A stretch of 56,007 nucleotides of DNA. Origin: CALMUP01 sp035327305. Its GTDB lineage: Bacteria > Verrucomicrobiota > Kiritimatiellia > CAIVKH01. The stretch covers positions 1-56,007 of the forward strand of contig DAOLDL010000010.1 of assembly GCA_035327305.1 (NCBI GenBank), given 5' to 3'. Position numbers and translations under genes: made by a program. The notes under the pieces are model-generated. The model saw nothing but the letters and a program-made list of their open reading frames with translations, did no database searches and was not told the DNA's origin. Of this stretch, positions 32,782-42,152 are shown one piece after another (the stretch's first letter is position 1; the number at the start of each line of letters is the position of its first letter).

Positions 32782-35628
32782 TTAGAACCCGTCCATCAGA
32801 ATAAGCGCTCGCACGTCGGGAACCCGGATCGTGGTGTTGCGCGGTCCGGTCATGGCTTCGTGGCCGGGGAGGCCTTTCATGTCGATTTGATCGCCATCAC
32901 CGATGACTCTCCAATTGCCGGCGGGAAGGTTGAATTGGAACGCACCGGGTCGGTCGTCGGAGTTCATCAGCACGACAAAGCCATTGCCGGGGTGGATACG
33001 CGGGGCGTTTATGATGAAGCCAACCTGCTTCTGGTTGGGGGGCTCGATCCACTCAATGTATCCTTTGGGCGGTGTCTGGCGGACGCGAAATGCGCGGCCC
33101 TGTTCACTTTGTCGCATCGCAATCAAGTCGCGGTAGTAATTCATCGTTCTTGCGGCAATCGGACGATCTCGATCCGTCCAGCGAATGGCATTTACTCCGT
33201 CGCCGCGATTGTAGGTGTTGGATATTCCGCGTTTACTGCGCATGAATTCCTGCCCCTCGTTGACCATGGGAATCCCGAGCGAGGTGAAAATCATGGTTGC
33301 GGCCAGGCGATTCATTTGCGCGTCAAATTCCGTGAGGTGGCGTCCATCCTTGTCCGGGCGCGAAGCCAGGACATCGGCCAACGCCATGTCGTCGTGACTT
33401 TCCACGTAATTGACGGACTGCAACGGGTTGTCCGTCCAGATGTCTGTCGAGCCGGCGATCACTTGTTTCACGCGCTCGCGATTGGCGCGACCGCGCGCGA
33501 AATCCTTGCCGGTGTAGCGGAAGTCGTCATTCCATGCCGCCCATCCGGTGCCGCGCAACTGCGCCTTGTGGTTGCCCCGGAAGCTCCAGGGTTCGGAGAT
33601 CATGATTACCCGCGGGTTGATTTTTTCCGCTTCACGTTTGGCTTCCATCAACGTTTCCATGTCGATCAATTCGGCAAGATCCCAGCGAAAGCCATCGAAC
33701 TTAAGTTCGCGCACAAGGAACTTGATGTTTTCCACGATAAATTTCCGAGCCATGGGGGACTCCGACCGGAAGTCATTACCGACGCCGCTGAAGTTCAGGT
33801 AGTCGTACGTCGGCGTTAACCGGAAAAAGTATTTGCGATCGATCGCCGCAAACAGATTGGGCCAGCCAACGTGGTTGTAAACGACATCCAGCAACACGCC
33901 AAATCCGTGCCGGTGCAATTCGTTGATCATGTTTTTCATTTCATAAAACTGCGATCCCTTCAACGGATCGCGGCCAAATGAAGCTTCCGGAGCAAAGTAA
34001 TGGGTTGTGGTGTAGCCCCAGTTGTACTCACCCACACCGTTGTTGAATTCCTGCAACGGTAAAAACTCAATCATGTTGAAGCCCATAGCCTTGATGTGAT
34101 CAAGGCCCGTGCCGAGACCGTCGGTAGCCAGCAATCCCGCGTACTTGCCGCGCAAATGGGCCGGAACCAGCGAGGATGGGTGCATGGTCAAGTCGCGCAA
34201 ATGCGCTTCGTAAATAACCATGTCCTGAAATTCCGGCGCTACAAAATCCTGGTCGGTCCATCCGGCGAACCATTGATTGGTGGCGTCCGGATCAATCACG
34301 ATCGTGTTGTTTTCGGCATGCGCGGCGGCGAGTCCGTACGGATCGGAAATGAACGCAAGCGGATTAAAGCCCTCGCCGCGACCTTGCGGACCGTCAATGT
34401 TGAACGAGTAATATTCGCCAATGTCGAGGCCGAGTAATGTGATTTCCCAAACCCCGTCGGTTTCATCCTTCCACATCGGATAGCGTTCCCTCGGTGTGAG
34501 CCGTTTGTATTCCGGGCGATGAACCTCAAAATTATAAGTGTCAAATATGCATAAATGCACACTGGATGCCCGTGGTGCGAACAAGCGATATGTTGTGGTG
34601 TTTTGTTCGCGGTTGAGTGTGACACCCAACTGCTTGTCGGAAATAAAGCGATTCATGACGGCGCCGGGCGTGACTTGATGCCAAACCTTGCGATCGGCCA
34701 GGCCCTCAATCACCAGAACGTGGGTCTGATCAACCGGAATCGGTTCGCGTGTTATGACCTTCAATACCGTGCTTCCGGTTGCCGTCGGGTCGATCTTCAA
34801 GTTGCGGTTGTTGTTGGCGTCGGTGACGACGTTGATGGCATCGGCCGGTGGCTGTAACCATTGGTCGCCGTTTACGACAAACTTGAAAATGAAATCCGGC
34901 TCGTTGGCGGGCTTGCGCATGCCGTCCATGGTTACGGAAATCTCCCAGATGCCGTCGTTGTTGCGATCGTTCATCAACCAGATACCTTGCGGCCCGCCAT
35001 TTCCCGTCCAGTAATTGAAATTGCCGGCAACTGCGACCCGGTCCGTCGGTTTCATTTTCATTCCGTACGCCGCAGGATCAAAAACAAACGTCAGCGTTCC
35101 GGCGGCAAGCATGTATCCGCGGGATCGACCCTCTTCGCGCGGGGTTGAAACCTGAAGTTCCTTTATCGGAATGCCCGATTCGAGTGAGACGCGAACCTTG
35201 TCGGTGTTGCGAACAGCCTGCTTGAGAAAAATCAGGATTTCGTGATCGGCTTCGTGAAGCGCCTTGGCCACAAGGTCGGGTGGGCGAATTAAAACACCGT
35301 TATCATCGATGTAAAATTCGCGGTTTTCGCCGGTTTCCCATTGGCCGTTGACGATAAATTTATATTCATGCCGTCCCGGGGTCAACGCGAGGGTCCGCAC
35401 GTCGAGCACCCAGAGGTTTTCCCGGCGGGTCAATACATGCCGGTTGGTCCACATGCTCCAATTGCCGGCGATTTCCACCGTGCGGGCGCTTGCATCGGTG
35501 AATCGCAAGTGGGGGTTGGGATCTATCCCCGGCAGTGCCCGCACTGTTCTGCTTAAGACGGGTTCCTGTGCATTCGCATGTCCGGCCGTGAACAGCAGAA
35601 TCGCCAACAATAATGTACGATAAATCAT
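32782..35628 (-). CDS. Secreted type I pullulanase-like GH13 enzyme
   Basis: The 948-residue enzyme probably cleaves alpha-1,6 branches of pullulan, starch or glycogen in the periplasm or outside. It has a signal peptide (1-20) and three N-terminal beta-sandwich modules of CBM48/glycogen-binding type (about 40-100, 195-280 and 345-425). The GH13 barrel follows with the type I pullulanase motif YNWGY at 535-539, nucleophile Asp650 ('FDGFRWDLAE'), acid Glu679 ('ISEPW') and Asp746 ('VESHDD'). A C-terminal beta domain closes it. GGGGA about 5 bases before ATG 35628 is a good binding site. No sugar transporter or regulator is adjacent. Confidence 0.92.
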   Translation of the reverse strand: MIYRTLLLAILLFTAGHANAQEPVLSRTVRALPGIDPNPHLRFTDASARTVEIAGNWSMWTNRHVLTRRENLWVLDVRTLALTPGRHEYKFIVNGQWETGENREFYIDDNGVLIRPPDLVAKALHEADHEILIFLKQAVRNTDKVRVSLESGIPIKELQVSTPREEGRSRGYMLAAGTLTFVFDPAAYGMKMKPTDRVAVAGNFNYWTGNGGPQGIWLMNDRNNDGIWEISVTMDGMRKPANEPDFIFKFVVNGDQWLQPPADAINVVTDANNNRNLKIDPTATGSTVLKVITREPIPVDQTHVLVIEGLADRKVWHQVTPGAVMNRFISDKQLGVTLNREQNTTTYRLFAPRASSVHLCIFDTYNFEVHRPEYKRLTPRERYPMWKDETDGVWEITLLGLDIGEYYSFNIDGPQGRGEGFNPLAFISDPYGLAAAHAENNTIVIDPDATNQWFAGWTDQDFVAPEFQDMVIYEAHLRDLTMHPSSLVPAHLRGKYAGLLATDGLGTGLDHIKAMGFNMIEFLPLQEFNNGVGEYNWGYTTTHYFAPEASFGRDPLKGSQFYEMKNMINELHRHGFGVLLDVVYNHVGWPNLFAAIDRKYFFRLTPTYDYLNFSGVGNDFRSESPMARKFIVENIKFLVRELKFDGFRWDLAELIDMETLMEAKREAEKINPRVIMISEPWSFRGNHKAQLRGTGWAAWNDDFRYTGKDFARGRANRERVKQVIAGSTDIWTDNPLQSVNYVESHDDMALADVLASRPDKDGRHLTEFDAQMNRLAATMIFTSLGIPMVNEGQEFMRSKRGISNTYNRGDGVNAIRWTDRDRPIAARTMNYYRDLIAMRQSEQGRAFRVRQTPPKGYIEWIEPPNQKQVGFIINAPRIHPGNGFVVLMNSDDRPGAFQFNLPAGNWRVIGDGDQIDMKGLPGHEAMTGPRNTTIRVPDVRALILMDGF

Positions 35629-35777
35629 TAGGTCCCCATTATTAGAGGTTACTTTGAATTCTAAAGTATGTCTAAATTACACGCCGCTGAAAACCAAAAT
35701 CGAATACTGAACAGTTATCAGAAGTAAATATTTGCGTTGGATATTGAAGTCACAGTGGTATTGTACGCGATTTTATC
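35629..35777. promoter_or_regulatory. Divergent promoter region, pullulanase/ABC-F
   Basis: This 149-base spacer serves two divergent genes. TTGGAT (35737-35742) and TATTGT (35759-35764), spaced by 16 bases and preceded by TGG, are a plausible sigma-70-type promoter for the ABC-F gene. A 19-codon frame at 35669-35728 is present, but nothing supports its translation. I see no terminator or hairpin. Confidence 0.35.
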
Positions 35778-37742
35778 ATGATTGAATTCAGAAATGTATC
35801 CAAGCGCTATGCCGCGCAGGAAGTTTTGGTTGAAGCGGTTTTCCAGATTTCTCCCGGCGAACGTGTAGGCCTGGTCGGGCCTAACGGCGCGGGCAAAAGT
35901 ACGGTGTTCGGCCTTATTACCGGAGATATCAGTCCCGATGGCGGTGATGTGTACGTCGCGCAAGGCATGCGCCTGGGGTATCTCCGGCAAATCCTGAACA
36001 ACCGGCAGAATCAAGTCCCCATGCTTGATTATGTGGCCGATGCTTTGCCTGAACTGCGGGAAATTGACGCCCGGATTCACGAAATCGAGCATATCCTCGA
36101 AGCCGGCGGCGAACAGGGAAACGCAACCGCGCCTCGCGATCAGGACCGGAAGAAACTTCTCGATGAGCTTGGCGATCTTCAGCATCGCTATGAAACCCTT
36201 GGCGGGTATGAGTTGCGCTCGCGAGCGCAAGAGGCGCTTGGCGGATTGGGTTTCGCTACCGAGGTGTTGATGAAATCCCTGTCTGAGTTCAGCGGCGGTT
36301 GGCAAATGCGGGCCGAGCTGGCCCGTGTATTGGTGGCGCGCCCGGATACACTTTTGCTTGATGAACCATCCAACTACCTGGACCTTCCCGCCGTCGAATG
36401 GTTGCAACGTTATCTGCGGGATTTTGATGGCACCTTGGTTTTGATTTCACACGATCGATTTTTGCTGAATTCCCTCACCAAACGCACCATCGAGATCAAT
36501 GCCGGTAATGCGACCTCGTATGCCGGAAATTATGACACCTATATGCGGGACCGGGTTATCCGCGTTGAACAGGCAATGGCGCGCAAAAAGAATCTCGACG
36601 CCAAACGCCGCGACATCGAGGAATTTGTCACGCGATTCCGGGCCAAAGCCTCCAAGGCGGCGCAAGTACAAAGCCGCATTAAAATGCTGGATAAGATGGA
36701 GGTTGTGGACGCGCCGGATGCAATGGCCATTCGCGGCCGCATCCGCTTGCCTGCGCCGCCACATTGCGGCATCGAAGTCATTCGGCTGGAAAACGCCGGG
36801 CTGACCTACGATGGCTCCCGTTATGTTTTACGCAATGTCGATCTGTCCGTCCAGCGCGGCGAAAAAACCGCCTTGGTGGGGCATAATGGATTGGGAAAAA
36901 CCACGTTGCTTCGCATGCTTGCCGGCTCACTGGCTTTGACTGAAGGCTCCCGGATGCTGGGTCACAAGGTTGTGCCGGGATACCAGACGCAGGACTTTGC
37001 CGAAGCGATGAATGAATCCGACGCCGCGTTTCAAGTAGTGCGTCGTGTCGCTCCTGAAATGCCTGAAAAGGAGTTGCGGGGAATCCTCGGCGGCTTTGGT
37101 TTTTCCGGGGAAGCCATCGATAAAAAAGTCGGAGTGTTGAGCGGCGGCGAGAAGATTCGTCTCGCATTTGCGCGGTTGTTGGTCAAGCCACCGAATTTAT
37201 TGTTATTGGACGAACCGACCACGCACCTGGACATACATGCCCGCGAAGCATTGGAGGAAGCTTTGAGGGACTACGAAGGCACCATATTGTTTGTGAGTCA
37301 TGACGTTGAATTTGTTCGACGTGTGGCAACGGGTATTATTGCGATGCGGCCTCCCGGTGTTGTCCGTTATGCCGGGGGATATGATTATTACAAGGAAAAG
37401 TCCAATGAAGAAAAATCGCGGCCGTCACCGGATGAAGAATCGGCGGTCGCCAGGGCTAAAAAGTCGCGCCGCGAGCGTGCCGAGCTGATTCAGGAAACCA
37501 ATGCGCGCAAGCGGGCGCTCGAGAAGAAAGTCAAGGATGCTGAATCATTGATTGCCCGTCTTGAAAAAGAACAGGACGAGTTGGCGGGATCGTTGGAAGG
37601 TTCTGCAAAGGGCATGTCTTTTTCAGAAATCAACCAGCGCCTGACCCGGATTCCCGAGGAGCTTTCCGAGGCAAATGCAGTATGGGAGCAGGCGGCGCTT
37701 GAGCTTGAAGAGCTGGAAAAAGCCCGCCGCAACACGGGTTGA
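35778..37742 (+). CDS. ABC-F family ATPase
   Basis: The 654-residue soluble protein has two ABC domains and no membrane segment. The first has Walker A 'GPNGAGKST' (near 38), signature 'SEFSGGWQMRAELARVL' and Walker B 'LLLDEPSNYLDL'. The second has 'GHNGLGKTT', 'LSGGEKIRLAFARLL' and 'LLLDEPTTHLD'. A linker rich in basic residues (about 255-310) joins them, and a coiled coil (about 555-650) ends the protein. ABC-F proteins act on ribosomes to rescue stalled peptidyl transfer, and some give antibiotic resistance. The C-terminal coiled coil is like Uup/YheS. The substrate state is not readable from sequence. Confidence 0.93.
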   Translation: MIEFRNVSKRYAAQEVLVEAVFQISPGERVGLVGPNGAGKSTVFGLITGDISPDGGDVYVAQGMRLGYLRQILNNRQNQVPMLDYVADALPELREIDARIHEIEHILEAGGEQGNATAPRDQDRKKLLDELGDLQHRYETLGGYELRSRAQEALGGLGFATEVLMKSLSEFSGGWQMRAELARVLVARPDTLLLDEPSNYLDLPAVEWLQRYLRDFDGTLVLISHDRFLLNSLTKRTIEINAGNATSYAGNYDTYMRDRVIRVEQAMARKKNLDAKRRDIEEFVTRFRAKASKAAQVQSRIKMLDKMEVVDAPDAMAIRGRIRLPAPPHCGIEVIRLENAGLTYDGSRYVLRNVDLSVQRGEKTALVGHNGLGKTTLLRMLAGSLALTEGSRMLGHKVVPGYQTQDFAEAMNESDAAFQVVRRVAPEMPEKELRGILGGFGFSGEAIDKKVGVLSGGEKIRLAFARLLVKPPNLLLLDEPTTHLDIHAREALEEALRDYEGTILFVSHDVEFVRRVATGIIAMRPPGVVRYAGGYDYYKEKSNEEKSRPSPDEESAVARAKKSRRERAELIQETNARKRALEKKVKDAESLIARLEKEQDELAGSLEGSAKGMSFSEINQRLTRIPEELSEANAVWEQAALELEELEKARRNTG

Positions 37743-37773
37743 TGTCGTTGTTTTCGACTGCTGATTACGATGT

Positions 37774-40356
37774 TTACCTGCGTTTTTTTACCGCCAGCTC
37801 CCCGGCAATCAACAAGATCGAGTCGAGGCGCAGTTTTGCCTCCTTGAGGCTGTTGTGTAACCCCATCAAGCGATCTTTGATGGCATCGACTTCTTCATCG
37901 CGGATGTGATCGTTGATTTTTTTCAAATCGATCATGCGTTTGCATTCTCTTCCGACAACCGCTTGAAGTTCATCCGCAGATTTTTTCAGGATAGCCGGAA
38001 CTTGCTTCTCGGCGGAATGACGCGCTTTTTCAATCAACCCCGGAAGCGCGGCACGTATACCGGGTTGCAGTTCGATCAGCTCCCATGCCTTGGGGTCGCG
38101 CAGGTTTCCGGGTCGTGCTTTGCCCTGGCCGATGGCAACATGAATCGGCGTGGGAGGTAAAAATCTCGTCAACTCAAGTTCCGGCGGCGCCACGCACTCC
38201 AGCACAAAGACGGCTTCCAGCGCGAAATCATTTACTCCGGATGAGATGGCAAGCGATGCGTTTCCCGCTTCGGACCCCAGCATCAGGTCGATTGCTCCCC
38301 GCACAAGCGGGTGATCCCAACTCATGAAAACAATATCTTCACGGATCATGGCCTGTCGCCGCTCGAAAGTAACGTGAAGCTGTTCTTCCTTCAGCGGAAA
38401 AGCCTGGTCAAACAAATGCCCGCGTTGAAGAAGGTAGTCACGGTTTTGCAGTTGCTCGGGAATCACGCCGAAATGATCAAACAAACGCGCAAGAAAGATT
38501 TCGAGTTCATCGCTTTGATCTGCGGATTCGATTTGTTTTATCAACCCGGTGGCCACTGCGGGACGACATGAGTTCAACTCCAGCAGTCGGTCGCGACCAT
38601 TTTCAATGTGTTTTTTTACAGCCAGACGGAAGTCCCGGGTTTGTTTGATCAGTTCGTCGTCGATGTTGTTCAGCCGGTCGCGAAAGGCCATCATGATGTC
38701 GTGACTGCCGGACAGCGGCTCTTCAAACGCATTTAATCCTTCGTGGTACCAGCGAATTCGGTCTGCCTCCGGTGTGCCTTTTATGAACGGTACATGAATG
38801 TGAATATCACCGATTTGGCCAATGCGATCCAGTCGTCCGATACGTTGTTCCAGCATTTCCGGATCGTCCGGTATGTGAATCAACGCCAGATGCTGGGCGA
38901 ATTGAAAGTTCCTGCCCTCTCCTCCGATTTCCGAGGCAATCATCAATCGCGCGCCGTCTTTTTCCGCGAACCAGGCGGCCTGTCGGTCGCACTGAATGAT
39001 GGGCATTTCCTCGTGAAATAAAGCCGTATTCACGTTGATCATGGTTTGCAGACTTTTCTGAAGCGCCATGGTTTCCTGCCGGGTCTGGGTGATGGCCAGA
39101 AGTTTGGTTTCCGGATTTTTCCGGAGAAACCCGGCCAACCAGGTCGCCTGTGCATCATCCTGTGATTTTTGCAATGGCCACAAGTGAAGAATGCGGCGTG
39201 GAAAGCCCTTCATGTTGGATCGCGTATTGCGAAACATGACCCTTCCAGGCCCGTGTCGATCCAGCAGATCCTGTAGCGATGTTTCGTCACCGCGCTCAAG
39301 CAAGGCGTTGGTTTTCTTCACCACCTGCTCGTAGCGCTTGTGTTCTTCGGTAAATTTTTCCAAGTCCTGATAGCGCTGGGGATCAAGCAGGCGCAGGCGG
39401 GCAAAGTGATTGTCCGGACCAAGCTGTTCCGGTGTGGCGGTCAGCAGGATGAGTCCGGGGGTTTTGCGGGCGATGGCTTCCACCAATTGATAGGCCGGGC
39501 TGGGGTCGTCGGGTTTCCACGCGAGGTGATGCGCTTCATCCACGACCAGCAGGTCCCATTCGGCGGATAATGTATGCTCCGCGTACTCGGGATTTTTCAG
39601 GAGATGATTTATTCCGCAGATGACATTCTGTTCATCCATGAATGGATTGTGATCATCGCTTTCCGCGACCCCTCGTGATTTGTCGACGATGAAAAAAGAA
39701 AGTGAGAAGCGACGAAGCAATTCAACAAACCATTGATGAATCAGCGCATCGGGAACCAGGATTAACACCCGGCGAATTTTGCCGGTGACCAGCATGCGAT
39801 GAATGATGAGGCAAGCCTCAATGGTTTTGCCCAGTCCGACCTCGTCAGCCAGCAAAACTCTGGGCACATCGCGACGACTGACTTCGGAGGCAATGTAAAT
39901 CTGGTGAGGGATCAGGTCGATGCGTCCGCCCAGAAGTCCCCGCATCGGATGCGACTCCATCCATGCCCGCCGTTCGTTGGTTTCCTTGCGTAAATCGAAT
40001 CGTGGCCAGGGGTCGAAGTGTCCGGCCAGCAAGCGCGCTTCGGGCTTGTCATAGGTTTGCGCGTCCTTGAGGTCGGACTCGTGAACAGTGTGTCCATTGC
40101 CCGAATAGGTCAGGCAGTCTTCCGCATGCGCAACAGATTCGATGACAAAGGCATTTCCGTCGGCGTTGGAAATTCGATCCCCGGGATGGTAAATGACGCG
40201 CTTGAGCGGTGCGTGATCGGAGGCATACAGGCGCGTTTCGTTGGCGGCGGGATATTCCACCTGAATGCGTCCAAATTCTACCGCGGTAATTTTACCTAAA
40301 CCGAGTTCCGGCTCGGTTTCACTAATCCATCGTTGTCCGATTTTGAATATGGGCAT
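37774..40356 (-). CDS. rapA: RapA-like SNF2-family ATPase
   Basis: RapA recycles RNA polymerase stuck after termination. The 860-residue protein has an N-terminal Tudor-like part ('GQRWISETEPELGLGKITAVEFGRIQVEYPAANETRLY'), then a SNF2 motor with Walker A 'LADEVGLGKTIEA' (about 170), 'VVDEAHHL', 'TATPEQLG', the helicase C-terminal 'MLEQRIGRLDRIGQ', and a RapA-type C-terminal region ('MSWDHPLVRGAIDLMLGSE'). E. coli RapA is 968 residues, so this one is slightly short, but the order of domains is the same. It is convergent with the ABC-F gene and preceded by a terminator of the DUF5684 gene. Confidence 0.9.
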   Translation of the reverse strand: MPIFKIGQRWISETEPELGLGKITAVEFGRIQVEYPAANETRLYASDHAPLKRVIYHPGDRISNADGNAFVIESVAHAEDCLTYSGNGHTVHESDLKDAQTYDKPEARLLAGHFDPWPRFDLRKETNERRAWMESHPMRGLLGGRIDLIPHQIYIASEVSRRDVPRVLLADEVGLGKTIEACLIIHRMLVTGKIRRVLILVPDALIHQWFVELLRRFSLSFFIVDKSRGVAESDDHNPFMDEQNVICGINHLLKNPEYAEHTLSAEWDLLVVDEAHHLAWKPDDPSPAYQLVEAIARKTPGLILLTATPEQLGPDNHFARLRLLDPQRYQDLEKFTEEHKRYEQVVKKTNALLERGDETSLQDLLDRHGPGRVMFRNTRSNMKGFPRRILHLWPLQKSQDDAQATWLAGFLRKNPETKLLAITQTRQETMALQKSLQTMINVNTALFHEEMPIIQCDRQAAWFAEKDGARLMIASEIGGEGRNFQFAQHLALIHIPDDPEMLEQRIGRLDRIGQIGDIHIHVPFIKGTPEADRIRWYHEGLNAFEEPLSGSHDIMMAFRDRLNNIDDELIKQTRDFRLAVKKHIENGRDRLLELNSCRPAVATGLIKQIESADQSDELEIFLARLFDHFGVIPEQLQNRDYLLQRGHLFDQAFPLKEEQLHVTFERRQAMIREDIVFMSWDHPLVRGAIDLMLGSEAGNASLAISSGVNDFALEAVFVLECVAPPELELTRFLPPTPIHVAIGQGKARPGNLRDPKAWELIELQPGIRAALPGLIEKARHSAEKQVPAILKKSADELQAVVGRECKRMIDLKKINDHIRDEEVDAIKDRLMGLHNSLKEAKLRLDSILLIAGELAVKKRR

Positions 40357-40383
40357 GGTGTCGGCATTGTACCATAAAACAAA

Positions 40384-40418
40384 TCAGCGCTTGAAGCCCT
40401 GGGGCATTCAAGCGCTGA
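40384..40418 (-). terminator. Intrinsic terminator after the DUF5684 gene
   Basis: TCAGCGCTTGAA (40384-40395) and TTCAAGCGCTGA (40407-40418) form a perfect 12-bp stem with an 11-base loop. On the minus strand the hairpin runs into TTTGTTTTAT, so it ends transcription of the DUF5684 gene before rapA. It lies 26 bases past the stop of that gene. Confidence 0.88.
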
Positions 40419-40444
40419 AAATATTCTGCTGACAGAATTTATTA

Positions 40445-40810
40445 TCAGGCTGGATTGGCCGGTGCGGTATAGCTGGCATCTCCGAAGGCAAGGATCGGGT
40501 AAAAAATAATCGGAAGAAGGATCAAGCCAACCGCGAATCCGCCGCCTTTACCGAACGTTTCCGCCAGTTTGAATGCCAGAATGATCGCGACCACAAGATT
40601 TACAAATGGAATCAGAAGCAACACGATCCACCACAAAGGCTTGCCGACGATTTGCAGTAATACGATCAGGTTGTAGATCGGGATAATGCTGGCCCATCCG
40701 GGTTTGCCCGCCTTGGTGAATACTTTCCACATGCTGACAACGATCAATACGATCAACGCCAGTTGGATGATAAGAATAATCCCTGCGCCACCTGCTTCTG
40801 CCTGGTTCAT
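40445..40810 (-). CDS. DUF5684-like small membrane protein
   Basis: The 121-residue protein has three or four membrane helices and the pattern 'MWKVFTKAGKPGWASIIPIYNLIVLLQIVGKPLWWIVLLLIPFVNLVVAIIL', which is characteristic of DUF5684, a family of unknown function often found beside signal peptidases. AAAGGAG sits about 6 bases before ATG 40810, a strong binding site. It is monocistronic: a terminator follows and an unrelated gene is divergent upstream. Confidence 0.85.
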   Translation of the reverse strand: MNQAEAGGAGIILIIQLALIVLIVVSMWKVFTKAGKPGWASIIPIYNLIVLLQIVGKPLWWIVLLLIPFVNLVVAIILAFKLAETFGKGGGFAVGLILLPIIFYPILAFGDASYTAPANPA

Positions 40811-40977
40811 ACATTGCTCCTTTGGTTTTTATGCTTTTGTGCGTGGAAGCCATTCTCCGCGCACGCTTTCCTTGTCTTGTTGTGCAGGTTAGGCCTGTCG
40901 GTTTGAGGATTCAACATCAAAAGAATAAGATTTTAGTGCGTTCTGGTTTTATTTTCCGATATACTTTCAAGGAATTA

Positions 40978-41529
40978 ATGACTTTTTCTTCCGTCATATA
41001 TCGATGCATATCCCGGGACACCAAGGGAATCTTCCGGCAGATACCTTTGCGTACAAGGGGAAAGCTGTTTGTAAGCCCCATGCCGTTCGGCGCATACGAT
41101 ACCGGCAATCGGGTGTTGGGCCTTTACCGGCAAAATAGAGTTGGCCATGTCTTTATCCTCGCTACGGACGATGAAATCACGCGCAAGGCAAGGCGCGATT
41201 TGCGGCGCGAATACGAAAAAATCGGAGCGGGGTCTACACAGTTTCCAATTGTCGACATGACGGCGCCGGACTTGACCACGCTCCGGAATGTGGTGGCAGA
41301 TGCCGTGCGGAAATTATCAAGCATCAACGTGGCGGTCCATTGCCATGCCGGAGTGGGGCGGACTTCTATTTTTGTCTGTTGTGTGGCGCAGGCCGTGGAA
41401 AAACTCTCGGCGGAAAACAGTTTGGCCTACGTAAAAACTTGCATGGAAGTCAATATGACCACTGAACAAAAGAATATGGTGGTTAAATTCGGCTCTCATG
41501 TTGAGCAGGCGGGGCTTATCGAGACATAA
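40978..41529 (+). CDS. Dual-specificity/tyrosine phosphatase-like protein
   Basis: The 183-residue protein carries the phosphatase P-loop HCHAGVGRTS with nucleophile Cys122 and Arg128, and a candidate general acid Asp93 or Asp98 in 'PIVDMTAPD'. This is the Cx5R signature of cysteine-based phosphatases that act on phosphotyrosine, phosphoserine or small phosphates. I chose ATG 40978 because AAGGA lies 5 bases upstream; the frame is open to 40822, but the extra 52 residues are unlike the family. No kinase partner is adjacent. The gene ends 43 bases before queF on the same strand. Confidence 0.85.
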   Translation: MTFSSVIYRCISRDTKGIFRQIPLRTRGKLFVSPMPFGAYDTGNRVLGLYRQNRVGHVFILATDDEITRKARRDLRREYEKIGAGSTQFPIVDMTAPDLTTLRNVVADAVRKLSSINVAVHCHAGVGRTSIFVCCVAQAVEKLSAENSLAYVKTCMEVNMTTEQKNMVVKFGSHVEQAGLIET

Positions 41530-41545
41530 CTTTCATGTTTATAAT
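41516..41545 (+). promoter_or_regulatory. Candidate promoter of queF
   Basis: TATAAT at 41540-41545 is a perfect -10 box, and TTATCG at 41516-41521, 18 bases upstream, is a weak -35 with half the consensus. Transcription would start near 41552, 20 bases before the queF start. I see no preQ1 riboswitch in the short leader. Confidence 0.4.
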
Positions 41546-41572
41546 CACCCCCGGGTAAATTATATAAGCACC

Positions 41573-41992
41573 ATGAAGCAAAAAAAGAAAACCGTCGGAA
41601 AATTGACGCTGTTGCACCAGAACGACAAGAATTACCCTCAAAAACCGTCGGGTGGCATCCTCGAAGTGTTCCCGAACAAGTTTCCGGAGCGAGACTATCT
41701 GATTACGTTTGATTGTCCCGAGTTTACTTCGGTGTGCCCCGTTACCGGTCAACCGGATTTCGGCAAAATCACCATAGAGTATATTCCCGGGGAATATTGC
41801 ATTGAAAGCAAATCGCTTAAATTATACCTGGGCGCCTACCGCAATGAAGGCGCTTTTGCCGAACAAATTGTTAATGCTGTCCTGGATGATTGCGTACATG
41901 CATGCGCGCCGAGATCCATGATTGTCACGGGTAATTTCACAGCCCGCGGTGGCATCAGCATCAAGATCGAAGCCGCTTACAAGGTTGAATAA
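41573..41992 (+). CDS. queF: NADPH-dependent 7-cyano-7-deazaguanine reductase
   Basis: QueF reduces preQ0 to preQ1 in queuosine synthesis. The 139-residue protein is the short, single-domain (type I) form with catalytic Cys55 in 'FTSVCPVTGQPDFG', Asp62 and the NADPH motif 'ESKSLK' (78-83), plus 'DDCVHACAP' near 105-113. ATG 41573 was preferred to an in-frame start 75 bases upstream, which has no family match. No other que genes are in the window. Confidence 0.94.
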   Translation: MKQKKKTVGKLTLLHQNDKNYPQKPSGGILEVFPNKFPERDYLITFDCPEFTSVCPVTGQPDFGKITIEYIPGEYCIESKSLKLYLGAYRNEGAFAEQIVNAVLDDCVHACAPRSMIVTGNFTARGGISIKIEAAYKVE

Positions 41993-42027
41993 TCACGGTT
42001 TCGGTAAAATTCATCGCCGCGTTTTAA

Positions 42028-42050
42028 GCCGCGATATCAGCGGCGTTTTG
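42028..42050 (+). terminator. Probable terminator after queF
   Basis: GCCGC (42028-42032) and GCGGC (42040-42044) form a 5-bp GC stem with a 7-base loop, followed by GTTTTG. The stem is short and the T tract brief, so termination would be moderate. The rest of the spacer to 42152 is AT-rich around 42106-42120 and may hold the promoter of the efflux genes. Confidence 0.5.
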
Positions 42051-42152
42051 CAAATCAGCCGTGTTCGTCCGGCGGTTTTTCCGGCTATTCTGTAAAATAA
42101 TGCTATATTATATTGAGTTGTATGTAGGTGTGGCTGGTCGAAAGTTCCGGAT

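Noticed and set aside
32746..33819. Long open frame of 357 codons on the plus strand opposite the pullulanase gene
   Set aside because: It lies wholly antisense to a gene with clear GH13 motifs, has no family pattern, and reflects the codon bias of the real gene.
35669..35728. 19-codon frame upstream of the ABC-F gene as a possible attenuation leader
   Set aside because: No hairpins or terminator follow it, and no binding site precedes it.
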